From an uncultured Candidatus Saccharibacteria bacterium (GTDB taxonomy: Bacteria; Patescibacteriota; Saccharimonadia; Saccharimonadales; Saccharimonadaceae), in the NCBI GenBank assembly GCA_938049075.1, contig CALICZ010000175.1, positions 1-10,544 on the forward strand: DNA of 10,544 nucleotides, written 5' to 3'. Position 1 is the stretch's first letter; each line of letters opens with the position of its first letter. The translations under genes and the position numbers were made by a program. Below are positions 1 through 6,188 of the stretch, in pieces. Under the pieces are notes generated by a model. The model searched no databases and was not told the origin of the DNA. It saw nothing but the letters and a program-made list of their open reading frames with translations.

Positions 1-73
1 CAAGGCGCTCCTTGCCCGCGAACACATTCCACTCTACGATAATCTCTCTCACATCCTGGAGGAAGCCGTATGA
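1..73 (+). CDS. sucC: Succinyl-CoA ligase beta subunit, C-terminal end (partial)
   Basis: Only the last 23 codons are present; reading from base 2 they end in IPLYDNLSHILEEAV and a TGA stop at 71-73. The motif of an Ile-Pro-(Leu/Val)-Tyr-Asp-Asn segment followed by a short helix fits the end of the ATP-grasp beta subunit of succinyl-CoA ligase. The stronger argument is position: the stop overlaps the sucD start as ATGA, the usual translationally coupled sucCD order. The beta subunit carries the nucleotide-binding site, so ATP or GTP preference cannot be judged from this fragment. Confidence 0.8.
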   Translation, partial: KALLAREHIPLYDNLSHILEEAV

Positions 74-942
74 TGACCCCTGATATCTTTCGCGGCAAGC
101 ACGTTATCGTCCAGGGTATAACGGGCAAGAATGGCTCATTTCATACCGAGCGTATGTTGGCACGTGGTACACATATCGTTGGTGGCACGTCACCCAACCA
201 ATCGGTTACAGCGGTACACGGCGTGCCGGTCTTCCGGACGATTCGCGAAATTCAGGCACAGCAGCCTGTCGATATTTCCGTCATTTTTGTGCCAGCAGCT
301 CATGCCAAGGCAGCGATTATGGAAGCAATCGACGCAGAGGTGCCACTCATTATTTGTATCACCGAGGGTGTGCCTGTCCACGATATGTTGCATATAAAAC
401 AACGCCTGGCAACCAGTTCTTCACTTTTGATCGGCCCCAACTGCCCTGGCGTTCTCATCCCCGGCGTGCATAACCTCGGCATCATCCCTGCCGCGCTCGC
501 CACGCCAGGCCACACTGCCATTGTCAGCCGCAGTGGTACGCTCACCTACGAAGCAATGAGCCTCCTCACTCAGGCAGGCATTGGCCAGCGCTATGTGATT
601 GGGATTGGCGGCGATATGATTAGCGGCAGCAGTTTTATTGATTGCTTGCAGTTGTTTGAGCAGGATGCGGCGGTAGAGCAGATTGTGCTGATCGGTGAGA
701 TTGGTGGCATGAGCGAGGTTGCCGCGGCAGATTATATTAAGCGTCATATAAGCAAACCAGTCTATGCTTACATTGCGGGCCACAGTGCACCATCTGGGGT
801 ACAGATGGGCCACGCTGGGGCAATCCTTGGCACAAATGAGCTGGAATCGGCCCAGGCCAAGACAGCCCGGCTCGAGGTCAGTGGTGCGGTGGTGGCATCG
901 TCCATTCAGTCGCTCATCGCGCTCATACCAACCAATAAGTGA
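70..942 (+). CDS. sucD: Succinyl-CoA ligase (ADP-forming) alpha subunit
   Basis: With SucC this cytoplasmic enzyme interconverts succinyl-CoA, Pi and NDP with succinate, CoA and NTP through a phosphohistidine. The 290-residue length is normal for the family. Visible motifs are the CoA-binding Rossmann start VQGITGKNGSFHTE (14-27), ITEGVP (97-102), IGPNCPGV (121-128), SRSGTLTYEA (153-162), GEIGG (209-213) and the active-site MGHAGAI, whose His248 should be the phosphorylated residue. One oddity is that the family's TPGKGG segment reads SPNQSV (41-46), so a lysine usually near CoA is missing. A strong GGAGGA site (58-63) precedes two adjacent ATGs (70 and 73); 70 gives the ATGA overlap with sucC, 73 is an alternative. 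A related acyl-CoA ligase is possible, but the alpha-subunit identity is clear. The gene points towards the origin, opposite to expected fork movement. Confidence 0.95.
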   Translation: MMTPDIFRGKHVIVQGITGKNGSFHTERMLARGTHIVGGTSPNQSVTAVHGVPVFRTIREIQAQQPVDISVIFVPAAHAKAAIMEAIDAEVPLIICITEGVPVHDMLHIKQRLATSSSLLIGPNCPGVLIPGVHNLGIIPAALATPGHTAIVSRSGTLTYEAMSLLTQAGIGQRYVIGIGGDMISGSSFIDCLQLFEQDAAVEQIVLIGEIGGMSEVAAADYIKRHISKPVYAYIAGHSAPSGVQMGHAGAILGTNELESAQAKTARLEVSGAVVASSIQSLIALIPTNK

Positions 943-948
943 TACAAT
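940..948 (+). promoter_or_regulatory. Extended -10 promoter of gtrB overlapping the sucD stop
   Basis: TGA-TACAAT is a TGn-extended -10 element whose TGA is also the sucD stop codon. No -35 hexamer is visible 16-18 bases upstream, as is common with extended -10 promoters. Initiation about seven bases downstream would fall near 955, leaving only about three bases before the gtrB ATG at 958. The 11-mer TGATACAATAA recurs exactly at the yidC promoter (6209-6219, minus). Confidence 0.6.
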
Positions 949-957
949 AAGGCTACG

Positions 958-1905
958 ATGAAAACAATCACCATTCTTATTCCTGCCTACAACGAAGCAG
1001 CTGTTTTACCACAGCTGTTTGCCCGGCTCGAGACGCTGCAGCGCAGTGTCGATCGCCGGCGCTACCAGTTCGAATTCTTATTTATTAATGACGGCAGCCA
1101 AGATCACACGCTCGAGCTCATTCAGATCGAGCAGCAGCACAACCCCGCCATTGCCTACCTCAATCTCTCGCGCAACTTTGGCAAAGAAGCTGCTATGCTG
1201 GCTGGCTTCGACCATGCCACGGGTGATGCTGTCGTGGTAATCGATGCCGACTTGCAAGACCCACCAGAGCTGATCCCGCAGATGATCGAGCTATGGGAAC
1301 AGGGGTACGATGATGTATACGCGCGGCGCCGAAGCCGCTCGGGAGAGACCTGGCTCAAGAAAAAAACTGCCGCTTGGTACTACCGCCTCCTCCAGAGTAC
1401 GACACATATTCCTGTTCAGATCGACACGGGTGACTTCCGCTTACTGAGCAAACGCTGCGTCACTGCCATCACCCAACTGCGCGAGTCTCAGCGCAATACC
1501 AAAGCGATCTTTAGTTGGGTAGGCTACAAAAAGAAGGAGATTCTCTACGACCGTGATCCACGGGCTGCTGGTAGCATCAAACAAAGTCCGCGCACGCTCA
1601 TTAACCTGGCCATTGATGGCCTCACGAGCTTTACGACCGCGCCACTGCGTATCTCGGCCGTGCTGGGCTTCCTTATCGCCTTCTTGGCCTCTATCTATAT
1701 CCTCTATCTGCTCATTCGACCACTGTTTGGTGTGCCAACCGGTGCAGGCTATTCGTCACTCATGGCAGTGATTCTCTTCCTTGGTGGAGTGCAGCTGCTG
1801 AGTTTGGGGGTTATTGGCGAATACATCGCCCGGATTTTTAGCGAAACGAAGCAGCGCCCACCTTATCTCGTTGAGGAACATCGTGAGGCTCGTCATCGCA
1901 AATAA
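958..1905 (+). CDS. Polyprenyl-phosphate glycosyltransferase, GT2 family (GtrB/DPM1-like)
   Basis: This membrane-anchored GT2 enzyme is expected to move a sugar from a nucleotide donor onto polyprenyl (undecaprenyl) phosphate at the cytoplasmic face. The 315-residue protein opens with the GT-A strand and ILIPAYNE (6-13), followed by INDGS (43-47), the metal-binding DADLQDPPE (96-104, Asp96/Asp98) and an acceptor-side TGDFRLLSK stretch (157-165). Two C-terminal transmembrane segments lie near 232-255 and 264-288, the standard GtrB/CsbB/ArnC-like arrangement. The ATG lies nine bases after a -10 box, and AAGG at 949-952 is only a weak ribosome-binding site. Its 3' end overlaps gtrA by 23 bases, which supports a GtrB-GtrA pair for lipid-linked sugar synthesis and flipping. 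The sugar itself cannot be read from sequence. Confidence 0.9.
   Translation: MKTITILIPAYNEAAVLPQLFARLETLQRSVDRRRYQFEFLFINDGSQDHTLELIQIEQQHNPAIAYLNLSRNFGKEAAMLAGFDHATGDAVVVIDADLQDPPELIPQMIELWEQGYDDVYARRRSRSGETWLKKKTAAWYYRLLQSTTHIPVQIDTGDFRLLSKRCVTAITQLRESQRNTKAIFSWVGYKKKEILYDRDPRAAGSIKQSPRTLINLAIDGLTSFTTAPLRISAVLGFLIAFLASIYILYLLIRPLFGVPTGAGYSSLMAVILFLGGVQLLSLGVIGEYIARIFSETKQRPPYLVEEHREARHRK
1873..1877 (+). promoter_or_regulatory. Shine-Dalgarno site deciding the gtrA start
   Basis: GAGGA lies five bases before GTG 1883 inside the 3' end of gtrB. It is the only good ribosome-binding site near a start codon in the gtrA frame and is the reason the GTG was preferred over the ATG at 1814. Confidence 0.6.
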
Positions 1906-2305
1906 CAGAGGTAAGTTACTGCGGTTTGCGCTTGTTGGTGGGATTAATACAGCGATCGATATTGGCTTGCTCTTTGGGCTCACCACACTTGGCCTGTCAA
2001 AGCTCGCGGCTAATACGGTGTCAACGGGCCTGGCCTTTATTTTTAGTTTTTTTGCTAATAAGTCGTATACTTTTCGCGCTCAGGGTGATGTGCGCCGACA
2101 GCTGATCTTGTTTGTTATCGTCACCCTGGCAGGCTTGTGGGGGCTGCAAAATGCGGTTATTTTCTGCGCTTCGCCTATCCTGGCCTCTGTTATTCATGCT
2201 GAGTCACTTGTGCTGCTGCTCGCAAAAATTATTGCTACTGGTGCATCGCTGGTGTGGAATTATTATTTGTATGATCATGTTGTTTTTCGAACAACAGAGA
2301 GATAA
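1883..2305 (+). CDS. GtrA-like membrane protein (putative lipid-linked sugar flippase)
   Basis: Members of the GtrA family (PF04138) are small four-helix membrane proteins thought to flip polyprenyl-phosphate-linked sugars. The conserved opening LLRFALVGGINTAIDIGLL, the ANTVSTGLAFIFSFFANKSYTF segment and the closing TGASLVWNYYLYDHVVF are all present, with four hydrophobic segments. The start chosen is GTG 1883, giving 140 residues, because GAGGA (1873-1877) lies five bases upstream and the product then begins just before the family's conserved RF-LVGG motif. The frame stays open upstream to an ATG at 1814, but that would add 23 residues with no family similarity inside gtrB. The 23-base overlap with gtrB indicates translational coupling and a joint function. 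Confidence 0.85.
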   Translation: MRLVIANNRGKLLRFALVGGINTAIDIGLLFGLTTLGLSKLAANTVSTGLAFIFSFFANKSYTFRAQGDVRRQLILFVIVTLAGLWGLQNAVIFCASPILASVIHAESLVLLLAKIIATGASLVWNYYLYDHVVFRTTER

Positions 2306-2368
2306 TGTTTCGCTAAAAATACGGTTTTTAAACGGTACATTTACAAACTCACTATACACCCGTAGCCA

Positions 2369-2890
2369 TTATTGACGCTGATAATCATCCGCCACCCGCA
2401 CAATATCATCCTCTGTTGATGGGTGCGTTGGGTCAGTGTGTTGCCAGAGCTCAGCAATAATCGTTGGGTGCTGAGCATCACCGCAAGCACGGTGGCGCTC
2501 CCCTGCCGCCAGCCTTACGATATCGCCTGCCTGAGCTGGCGTTGGCTGGGCTGGTAGCTCGTCGCTCATGTTGCAATAGTACGCACCAGCAGTCAGAAAA
2601 CACCACAACTCCGCCCGCCGATGATGATATTGCCAGCTCAGGCGCGCCCCTGGCCGGACAAAGAGGATCTTGGGGCTGAGCGGCGCATCGACTTTATCCT
2701 TAGTTTCTACCCCCGAGGCCGCAAAGAAGTCCGCCGCAAACCGCCCTGCCTGCGCTGGATCAATACAGACAAACCCGCCCCATGGCCGCTGACTATCTAC
2801 CCCAGTAATGTAGTAACCGGCTTGGCGGAGAATGTGCTCGATTTGCGCCACGCTTGTCTGAGCTGCTATGTGTTGCAGTAATTCCATCAT
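2369..2890 (-). CDS. Cupin protein related to type II mannose-6-phosphate isomerase
   Basis: The 173-residue product has the cupin signature seen in the isomerase domain of ManC/AlgA-type enzymes: RPWGGF (35-40), FVRPGARLSWQYHHRRAELW (77-96) with likely metal ligands His89, His90 and Glu94, then GDIVRLAAGERHR (122-134) with His133, and a D-IVR---DYQR tail. The guanylyltransferase half found in bifunctional ManC is absent. About 30 residues precede the cupin core and resemble no domain I know. It may isomerise a phosphosugar (mannose-6-P/fructose-6-P or similar) for nucleotide-sugar supply, which suits the flanking glycosyltransferases, but the substrate is not established. Two tandem ATGs (2890 and 2887) are possible starts; neither has a Shine-Dalgarno site. 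It is convergent with gtrA and divergent from the GT4 gene. Confidence 0.75.
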   Translation of the reverse strand: MMELLQHIAAQTSVAQIEHILRQAGYYITGVDSQRPWGGFVCIDPAQAGRFAADFFAASGVETKDKVDAPLSPKILFVRPGARLSWQYHHRRAELWCFLTAGAYYCNMSDELPAQPTPAQAGDIVRLAAGERHRACGDAQHPTIIAELWQHTDPTHPSTEDDIVRVADDYQRQ

Positions 2891-2907
2891 ATTACGATAA
2901 TATGGGT

Positions 2908-2916
2908 ATTATAACA
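2908..2916 (-). promoter_or_regulatory. Extended -10 promoter of the cupin gene
   Basis: On the minus strand the sequence reads TGT-TATAAT, a perfect -10 hexamer with a TGn extension, ending 17 bases before ATG 2890. No convincing -35 box is present. The expected leader is about ten bases, without a Shine-Dalgarno sequence. A second hexamer, TATTAT (2897-2902), sits six bases from the ATG and could instead give a leaderless transcript. Confidence 0.55.
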
Positions 2917-2953
2917 CTTTTATACAGAGTTGTGTTATTATTATCCGCCTTGA

Positions 2954-3008
2954 CATACCCTCGCTCATCTGGCGCTTTTGGTGCAGGAGCTGTATACTAG
3001 AGGGTATG
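2954..3008. repeat. 9-bp inverted repeat across the GT4 promoter and start codon
   Basis: CATACCCTC (2954-2962) and GAGGGTATG (3000-3008) are perfect inverted copies with 37 bases between them. The left arm overlaps a TTGACA (2950-2955); the right arm begins two bases after the -10 box and contains the ATG. If transcription starts near 3005, the left arm is not in the RNA, so a DNA operator is more likely than an mRNA hairpin. Confidence 0.45.
2993..2998 (+). promoter_or_regulatory. -10 box of the GT4 gene, seven bases before the start codon
   Basis: TATACT is followed by AGAGGGT and then ATG 3006. The predicted transcription start coincides with the start codon or lies one base before it. 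The AGAGGG stretch is too close to the ATG (one base) to work as a ribosome-binding site. A TTGACA at 2950-2955 is 37 bases upstream, too far to be its -35. Confidence 0.5.
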
Positions 3009-4109
3009 AGTTTTCATATTGCAATCGACGCCCGCGTGATCAATTCTGGCACGGGCACATACGTCGTGAAGCTGCTCGAGCAGCTGGAGCGGCTTGATAC
3101 GACCAACCGCTATAGCATCCTCGTCCCCACTAAGGACCGCGACTATTGGCAGCCGCACAACCCTAACTTCACTATCCGCACGGTCGACTTTGCTAATTAT
3201 TCGCTGGCAGAGCAGCTAGGCTTCCGCCGCTACCTAGATGAGCTAGGGCCCAACTTAGTACATTTTTGCATGCCGCAGCAACCGGTCTTTTACAGAGGTA
3301 AGCATGTCACAACGGTGCACGATATGACCCTCCTCAAGACGTATAATTCCGACAAAAATTGGCTGGTGTTTCATCTCAAACAATTGGTGGGGCGCTGGGT
3401 ATTTCGGCGGATTGCCCGCACCAGCGAGCATATCATCACTATTTCTCAGACAACCAAGCAGGAATACCAGGACTTTACTAAGATCCCCGATAGCAAAATA
3501 TCGGTCATCTACGAGGCGGGCGAGGTGCACCCTGGGCATCTCACGCCGTATATCGATCTCCCCTTCAAGCGGTTTATTATCTACGTTGGGCAGCAGCCTG
3601 ATTATAAAAATCTGCGCCGCCTCGCGGCCGCACACCAGCAGCTGCTGAGTCGCTGGCCTGACCTTGGCCTGGTGTTTGTAGGGCGGATGAATGAAGACAC
3701 CAAGCGCAACCAAGCCTACTACCAGCAGCAAGGCTATCGCAATATTCACTTCACTGGGTTTATCCCCGACGGGCAACGCGATTGGTTGCTTAACAAAGCC
3801 GAGGCGTATGTCTTTCCGTCCCTCATGGAAGGGTTTGGCCTGCCACCACTAGAGACGATGGCGTATGGCACGACACCTGTTATATCGAGCAATACCTCGT
3901 GTATGCCCGAGATTTTAGGCGATGCTGCCGAGTACTTCGACCCACTCGATGTTGATGCCATCGCTAGCGCAATCGACCGTGTCCTCAGCCAGCCCGCTCG
4001 CCGTCGCGAGCTTATCGTCAAAGGCAAAGCCCAAGCTGCCCGCTACTCGTGGGAGCGCTGTGGCAAGGAAACGTTGGCGGTGTATGAGCGAGCGTTGCGG
4101 CAGGTATAA
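3006..4109 (+). CDS. Glycosyltransferase family 4 (GT-B fold)
   Basis: This soluble or membrane-associated 367-residue glycosyltransferase probably adds a sugar (often mannose in this subfamily) from a nucleotide donor to a glycan or lipid-linked acceptor. The N-terminal acceptor domain shows IAIDAR with a glycine-rich GTGTYV loop (5-20) and VTTVHDMTLL (101-110), typical of the WbaZ/MtfB-like branch. The donor domain starts near FIIYVGQQPDYKNL (190-203) and contains PSLMEGFGLPPLE (271-283), the EX7E motif with Glu275 and Glu283, followed by PVISSNTSCMPEILGDAAEYFDP (291-313). Length and domain order are complete. It is divergent from the cupin gene across a 115-base promoter region. Substrate and acceptor are unknown; a role in surface polysaccharide is inferred from the neighbours. 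Confidence 0.9.
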   Translation: MSFHIAIDARVINSGTGTYVVKLLEQLERLDTTNRYSILVPTKDRDYWQPHNPNFTIRTVDFANYSLAEQLGFRRYLDELGPNLVHFCMPQQPVFYRGKHVTTVHDMTLLKTYNSDKNWLVFHLKQLVGRWVFRRIARTSEHIITISQTTKQEYQDFTKIPDSKISVIYEAGEVHPGHLTPYIDLPFKRFIIYVGQQPDYKNLRRLAAAHQQLLSRWPDLGLVFVGRMNEDTKRNQAYYQQQGYRNIHFTGFIPDGQRDWLLNKAEAYVFPSLMEGFGLPPLETMAYGTTPVISSNTSCMPEILGDAAEYFDPLDVDAIASAIDRVLSQPARRRELIVKGKAQAARYSWERCGKETLAVYERALRQV

Positions 4110-4110
4110 T
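4105..4110 (+). promoter_or_regulatory. Putative -10 box before the hypothetical gene
   Basis: TATAAT overlaps the TAA stop of the GT4 gene and lies 18 bases before ATG 4129. No good -35 or TGn extension is seen. Initiation near 4117 would leave a leader of about 12 bases that includes GGGGA (4120-4124), four bases from the ATG. Confidence 0.35.
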
Positions 4111-4128
4111 AAATGTAATGGGGAAAAT

Positions 4129-4677
4129 ATGCAATGGCGCTACTGCGGACTATACGATTACAAAGATGACGAACCAGCCATTGGTCGTTGGTTAAGCGAA
4201 AAGACGGCACAACGCCGCTATCATGATCCGACAAAAGATCTGACAATCGTGCCCCCAGCTGACCCTTCAACTGGTTTTGTTCCATACTATATTAGTGTTA
4301 CTACAGCAGAGTATCCTTCCTTTAAGGCGACGATTCTTACACTGCCAGGACTCACAACCGAATCAGGCAAAGAAATCAAAGTTGGAGCTCCACATCAAGA
4401 AATTTTATGGAAGAATTGCCAAGATGGACGCTTGTTCTGTTTTCGAGCAGTCATCTACGAGTATCCTCCGGTTAATATGATGCCAACACCAGACACTATG
4501 TGGGCAATTGCGAGAACACAAATCGATAAAAATGAAGACGGCACTGGCCATCTCCAATCGTGGTCCCAAACTGAGCCAGATAATTTACTTACAGCCGATA
4601 TGGGAGACTTTGATGTAAACGAGTTGTATGATCCGTTTCCTGAATGGGGACATTGGGATGAATTGTTGAGAGACTAG
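4129..4677 (+). CDS. Hypothetical protein, 182 residues, acidic and Trp/Tyr-rich
   Basis: I do not recognise this protein. It starts MQWRYCGLYDYKDDEP and ends in an acidic, aromatic segment (FPEWGHWDELLRD). It has no signal peptide or membrane helix, and mixes beta-prone stretches such as YYISVTTAEYPSFKATILTLP with many Asp, Glu, Pro, Trp and Tyr residues, suggesting a soluble globular domain. Three cysteines are spread without a metal-binding pattern. The ATG at 4129 was chosen because GGGGA lies four bases upstream and coding character begins here; the frame is open further upstream inside the GT4 gene, but that part is an out-of-frame shadow. Codons are clearly AT-richer than in the neighbouring genes, which may mean recent acquisition. 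It is convergent with jag, and context gives no functional hint beyond the adjacent glycosyltransferase. Confidence 0.7.
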   Translation: MQWRYCGLYDYKDDEPAIGRWLSEKTAQRRYHDPTKDLTIVPPADPSTGFVPYYISVTTAEYPSFKATILTLPGLTTESGKEIKVGAPHQEILWKNCQDGRLFCFRAVIYEYPPVNMMPTPDTMWAIARTQIDKNEDGTGHLQSWSQTEPDNLLTADMGDFDVNELYDPFPEWGHWDELLRD

Positions 4678-4730
4678 TGACAGTAGTTGAACTACCCCTA
4701 CACTATAAAGTAGCTATTTAGTATTATCGC

Positions 4731-4759
4731 AAAAATAATCGGCCATCACTGACCGGTTA
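4731..4759 (-). terminator. Intrinsic terminator after jag
   Basis: Read on the minus strand, TAACCGGTC and GGCCGATTA form a nine-pair stem with one mismatch and one G-U pair around a six-base loop (AGTGAT), followed directly by TTTTT (complement of 4731-4735). It begins about 27 bases beyond the jag stop. The hairpin also forms on the plus strand but is not followed by a U-run there, so the main direction is minus. Confidence 0.55.
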
Positions 4760-4785
4760 TAAACTGATATATCATAGCGTAGCTT

Positions 4786-5250
4786 TTACTCAGCCTCTTC
4801 CAGCTGGATAATCACATGGCGCTCGCGGCCTTCGCCTTCGGAGACAGTCGTGATGCCAGCTGCGTCGGCAGCGACTTGGTGGACAATGCGTCGATCGGCT
4901 GGATTAAGGTGGGCGGTGTAGGACTCACCAGTTGCACGCACGCGCTCGATCCAGCCCCGCGCTTTGTCGGCAATCTTTTCCTCGTGCTGCTTTTTATAGT
5001 CGGCAATATCGACACTCACGCGCACTACTGCGGCATTTTGCGCCCGCAGCGCCGACGAGACGATATATTGCAATGCCCGTAGTGTCTCTGCCCCACGGCC
5101 AATCAAGATGCTATTAATATCCGACGACTCTACCCGAAGTGTCATTACCTCGCCATCGTCATCACCCGATACCGCAATATTTTCGCCAAAAAATGAGATG
5201 ATGTTCTGGAGATATTCTCGGGCAAATGTTACTGATTGGTATCGATCCAT
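4786..5250 (-). CDS. jag: Jag/KhpB-like RNA-binding protein (KH and R3H domains)
   Basis: Jag (SpoIIIJ-associated protein, KhpB) is a cytoplasmic RNA-binding protein commonly encoded beside yidC; in Gram-positive bacteria it affects cell elongation and division with KhpA. The 154-residue protein has a KH-II domain around ESSDINSILIGRGAETLRALQYIV (41-64) and an R3H domain with NPADRRIVHQVA (116-127), where Arg120 and His124 make the R-x3-H pair. The Jag-N domain seen in Bacillus proteins is missing. The KH loop reads GRGA rather than a strict GxxG, so the second glycine is displaced by one. ATG 5250 is preceded by GAGGAGGAG six bases upstream, a very strong ribosome-binding site, and follows the yidC stop by 17 bases, so the two should be co-transcribed. 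Confidence 0.92.
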   Translation of the reverse strand: MDRYQSVTFAREYLQNIISFFGENIAVSGDDDGEVMTLRVESSDINSILIGRGAETLRALQYIVSSALRAQNAAVVRVSVDIADYKKQHEEKIADKARGWIERVRATGESYTAHLNPADRRIVHQVAADAAGITTVSEGEGRERHVIIQLEEAE

Positions 5251-5256
5251 CGGGTT

Positions 5257-5265
5257 CTCCTCCTC
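5257..5265 (-). promoter_or_regulatory. Strong Shine-Dalgarno site of jag
   Basis: The minus strand reads AACAGAGGAGGAGAACCCG before ATG 5250. The GAGGAGGAG core shows that ribosomes of this organism use the anti-Shine-Dalgarno sequence, which makes its absence at rnpA, rpmH and the GT4 gene meaningful. Confidence 0.7.
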
Positions 5266-5267
5266 TG

Positions 5268-6188
5268 TTATTCTTTGGCTTTGATGCGTGTGATGTTGGC
5301 TTCTGTAGCCGCTTTGGCGCGCTTTTTCGTCGACTTTTTCTTGGCAGGCGTTGTAATATCTACTTCATCGGCAATTGCTTCAAGCTCTTGCTTATCTTTA
5401 CGGAGGAGATATGACTGCTGCGCTACCGCTACTAGGTTAGATGCCGTGTAGTAGAGCGCCAACGCCCCTGGCAGACCCATCATGATCATAAACATCATCA
5501 CTGGCATAAACTTCGCCATATTACGCATCATTGCAGCGTTCATCTCGGCGGGGTCGGCCTCTTTGCCAGCGGCCGTCTCCTTCATGATGTCGCGGAAACG
5601 CTTGGCACTCTTACCAGTCGGCATAGTTTGCTTAGTCATCACATACTGAGTGAGAGCTGAGATGATTGCGAGAGCGAGGAGCGGCCAGACAATACCATCC
5701 TTGCCAAGCGCCACCTTAGTGAGGTCGATAAAACCGAGCATGGTGTGGTTGAACTGATCGGGGTGGTTGATGATGGTCTTGATAGCATCGATATTCTTGA
5801 GCGGCTCGTAGATGTAGCGCGCCACTTGGTCGCGGTGGAGCGAGATGATCATAATCACCTGGTAGAGGCCAATGAAGATCGGAATCTGAATAAAGAGTAG
5901 TAGAATCGAGCGAAATGGCTTGATACCGTACTTCTTATACAGCTCCATCTGCTGCATTGCCTCTACTTGGCGGTTGCCATTAGCCGCTTTCTTGATCTTG
6001 GCCAGCTCAGGCTGCATCTTGCGCATCTGTTTGCTCTGGTGGAGCTGCCGTTTGAGTAGTGGGTAGAGCAAGAAGCGGATGATGACCGTGAAGAGAATCA
6101 CCGCCACGCCAAAGTCACCACCAGGGATGATACTATAGATAAGCAAAAGCGCGTTAAAAATGGGCTGCAAAATTATTGTCTCAAACAT
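5268..6188 (-). CDS. yidC: Membrane protein insertase YidC/Oxa1
   Basis: YidC inserts and folds membrane proteins, alone or with SecYEG. This 306-residue form has the five-helix Oxa1 core only: helix 1 near 5-22, helix 2 with the conserved groove arginine in VIIRFLLYPL (Arg38), a charged cytoplasmic hairpin (about 46-85), then FRSILLLFIQIPIFIGLYQV, IVWPLLALAIISALTQYV and the methionine-rich FMPVMMFMIMMGLPGALALYY helices. The Lys/Arg-rich tail (about the last 35 residues) is typical of ribosome-docking YidC proteins. No lipoprotein signal peptide is present. ATG 6188 was chosen over GTG 6194 because GGAG lies five bases from the ATG but touches the GTG. jag follows after 17 bases. The large periplasmic domain of proteobacterial YidC is absent. 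Confidence 0.95.
   Translation of the reverse strand: MFETIILQPIFNALLLIYSIIPGGDFGVAVILFTVIIRFLLYPLLKRQLHQSKQMRKMQPELAKIKKAANGNRQVEAMQQMELYKKYGIKPFRSILLLFIQIPIFIGLYQVIMIISLHRDQVARYIYEPLKNIDAIKTIINHPDQFNHTMLGFIDLTKVALGKDGIVWPLLALAIISALTQYVMTKQTMPTGKSAKRFRDIMKETAAGKEADPAEMNAAMMRNMAKFMPVMMFMIMMGLPGALALYYTASNLVAVAQQSYLLRKDKQELEAIADEVDITTPAKKKSTKKRAKAATEANITRIKAKE

Noticed and set aside
421..813. 130-residue minus-strand frame inside sucD
   Set aside because: It is antisense to the most conserved part of SucD and has no independent support.
2306..2368. Possible terminator between convergent gtrA and cupin genes
   Set aside because: Only a five-base A/T stem (AAAAA...TTTTT) is visible, with no GC-rich stem.
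2464..2881. Plus-strand frames of 71 and 86 residues opposite the cupin gene
   Set aside because: The minus-strand cupin has clear catalytic motifs; the plus-strand products resemble nothing and lack ribosome-binding sites.
2950..2955. TTGACA as the -35 of the GT4 promoter
   Set aside because: It is 37 bases from the TATACT box, and no -10 is found 16-18 bases downstream of it.
3922..4128. Upstream extension of the hypothetical gene frame into the GT4 gene
   Set aside because: It overlaps the clearly coding GT4 C-terminus out of frame and has low-complexity Ser/Ala/Arg shadow composition; ATG 4129 has a ribosome-binding site.
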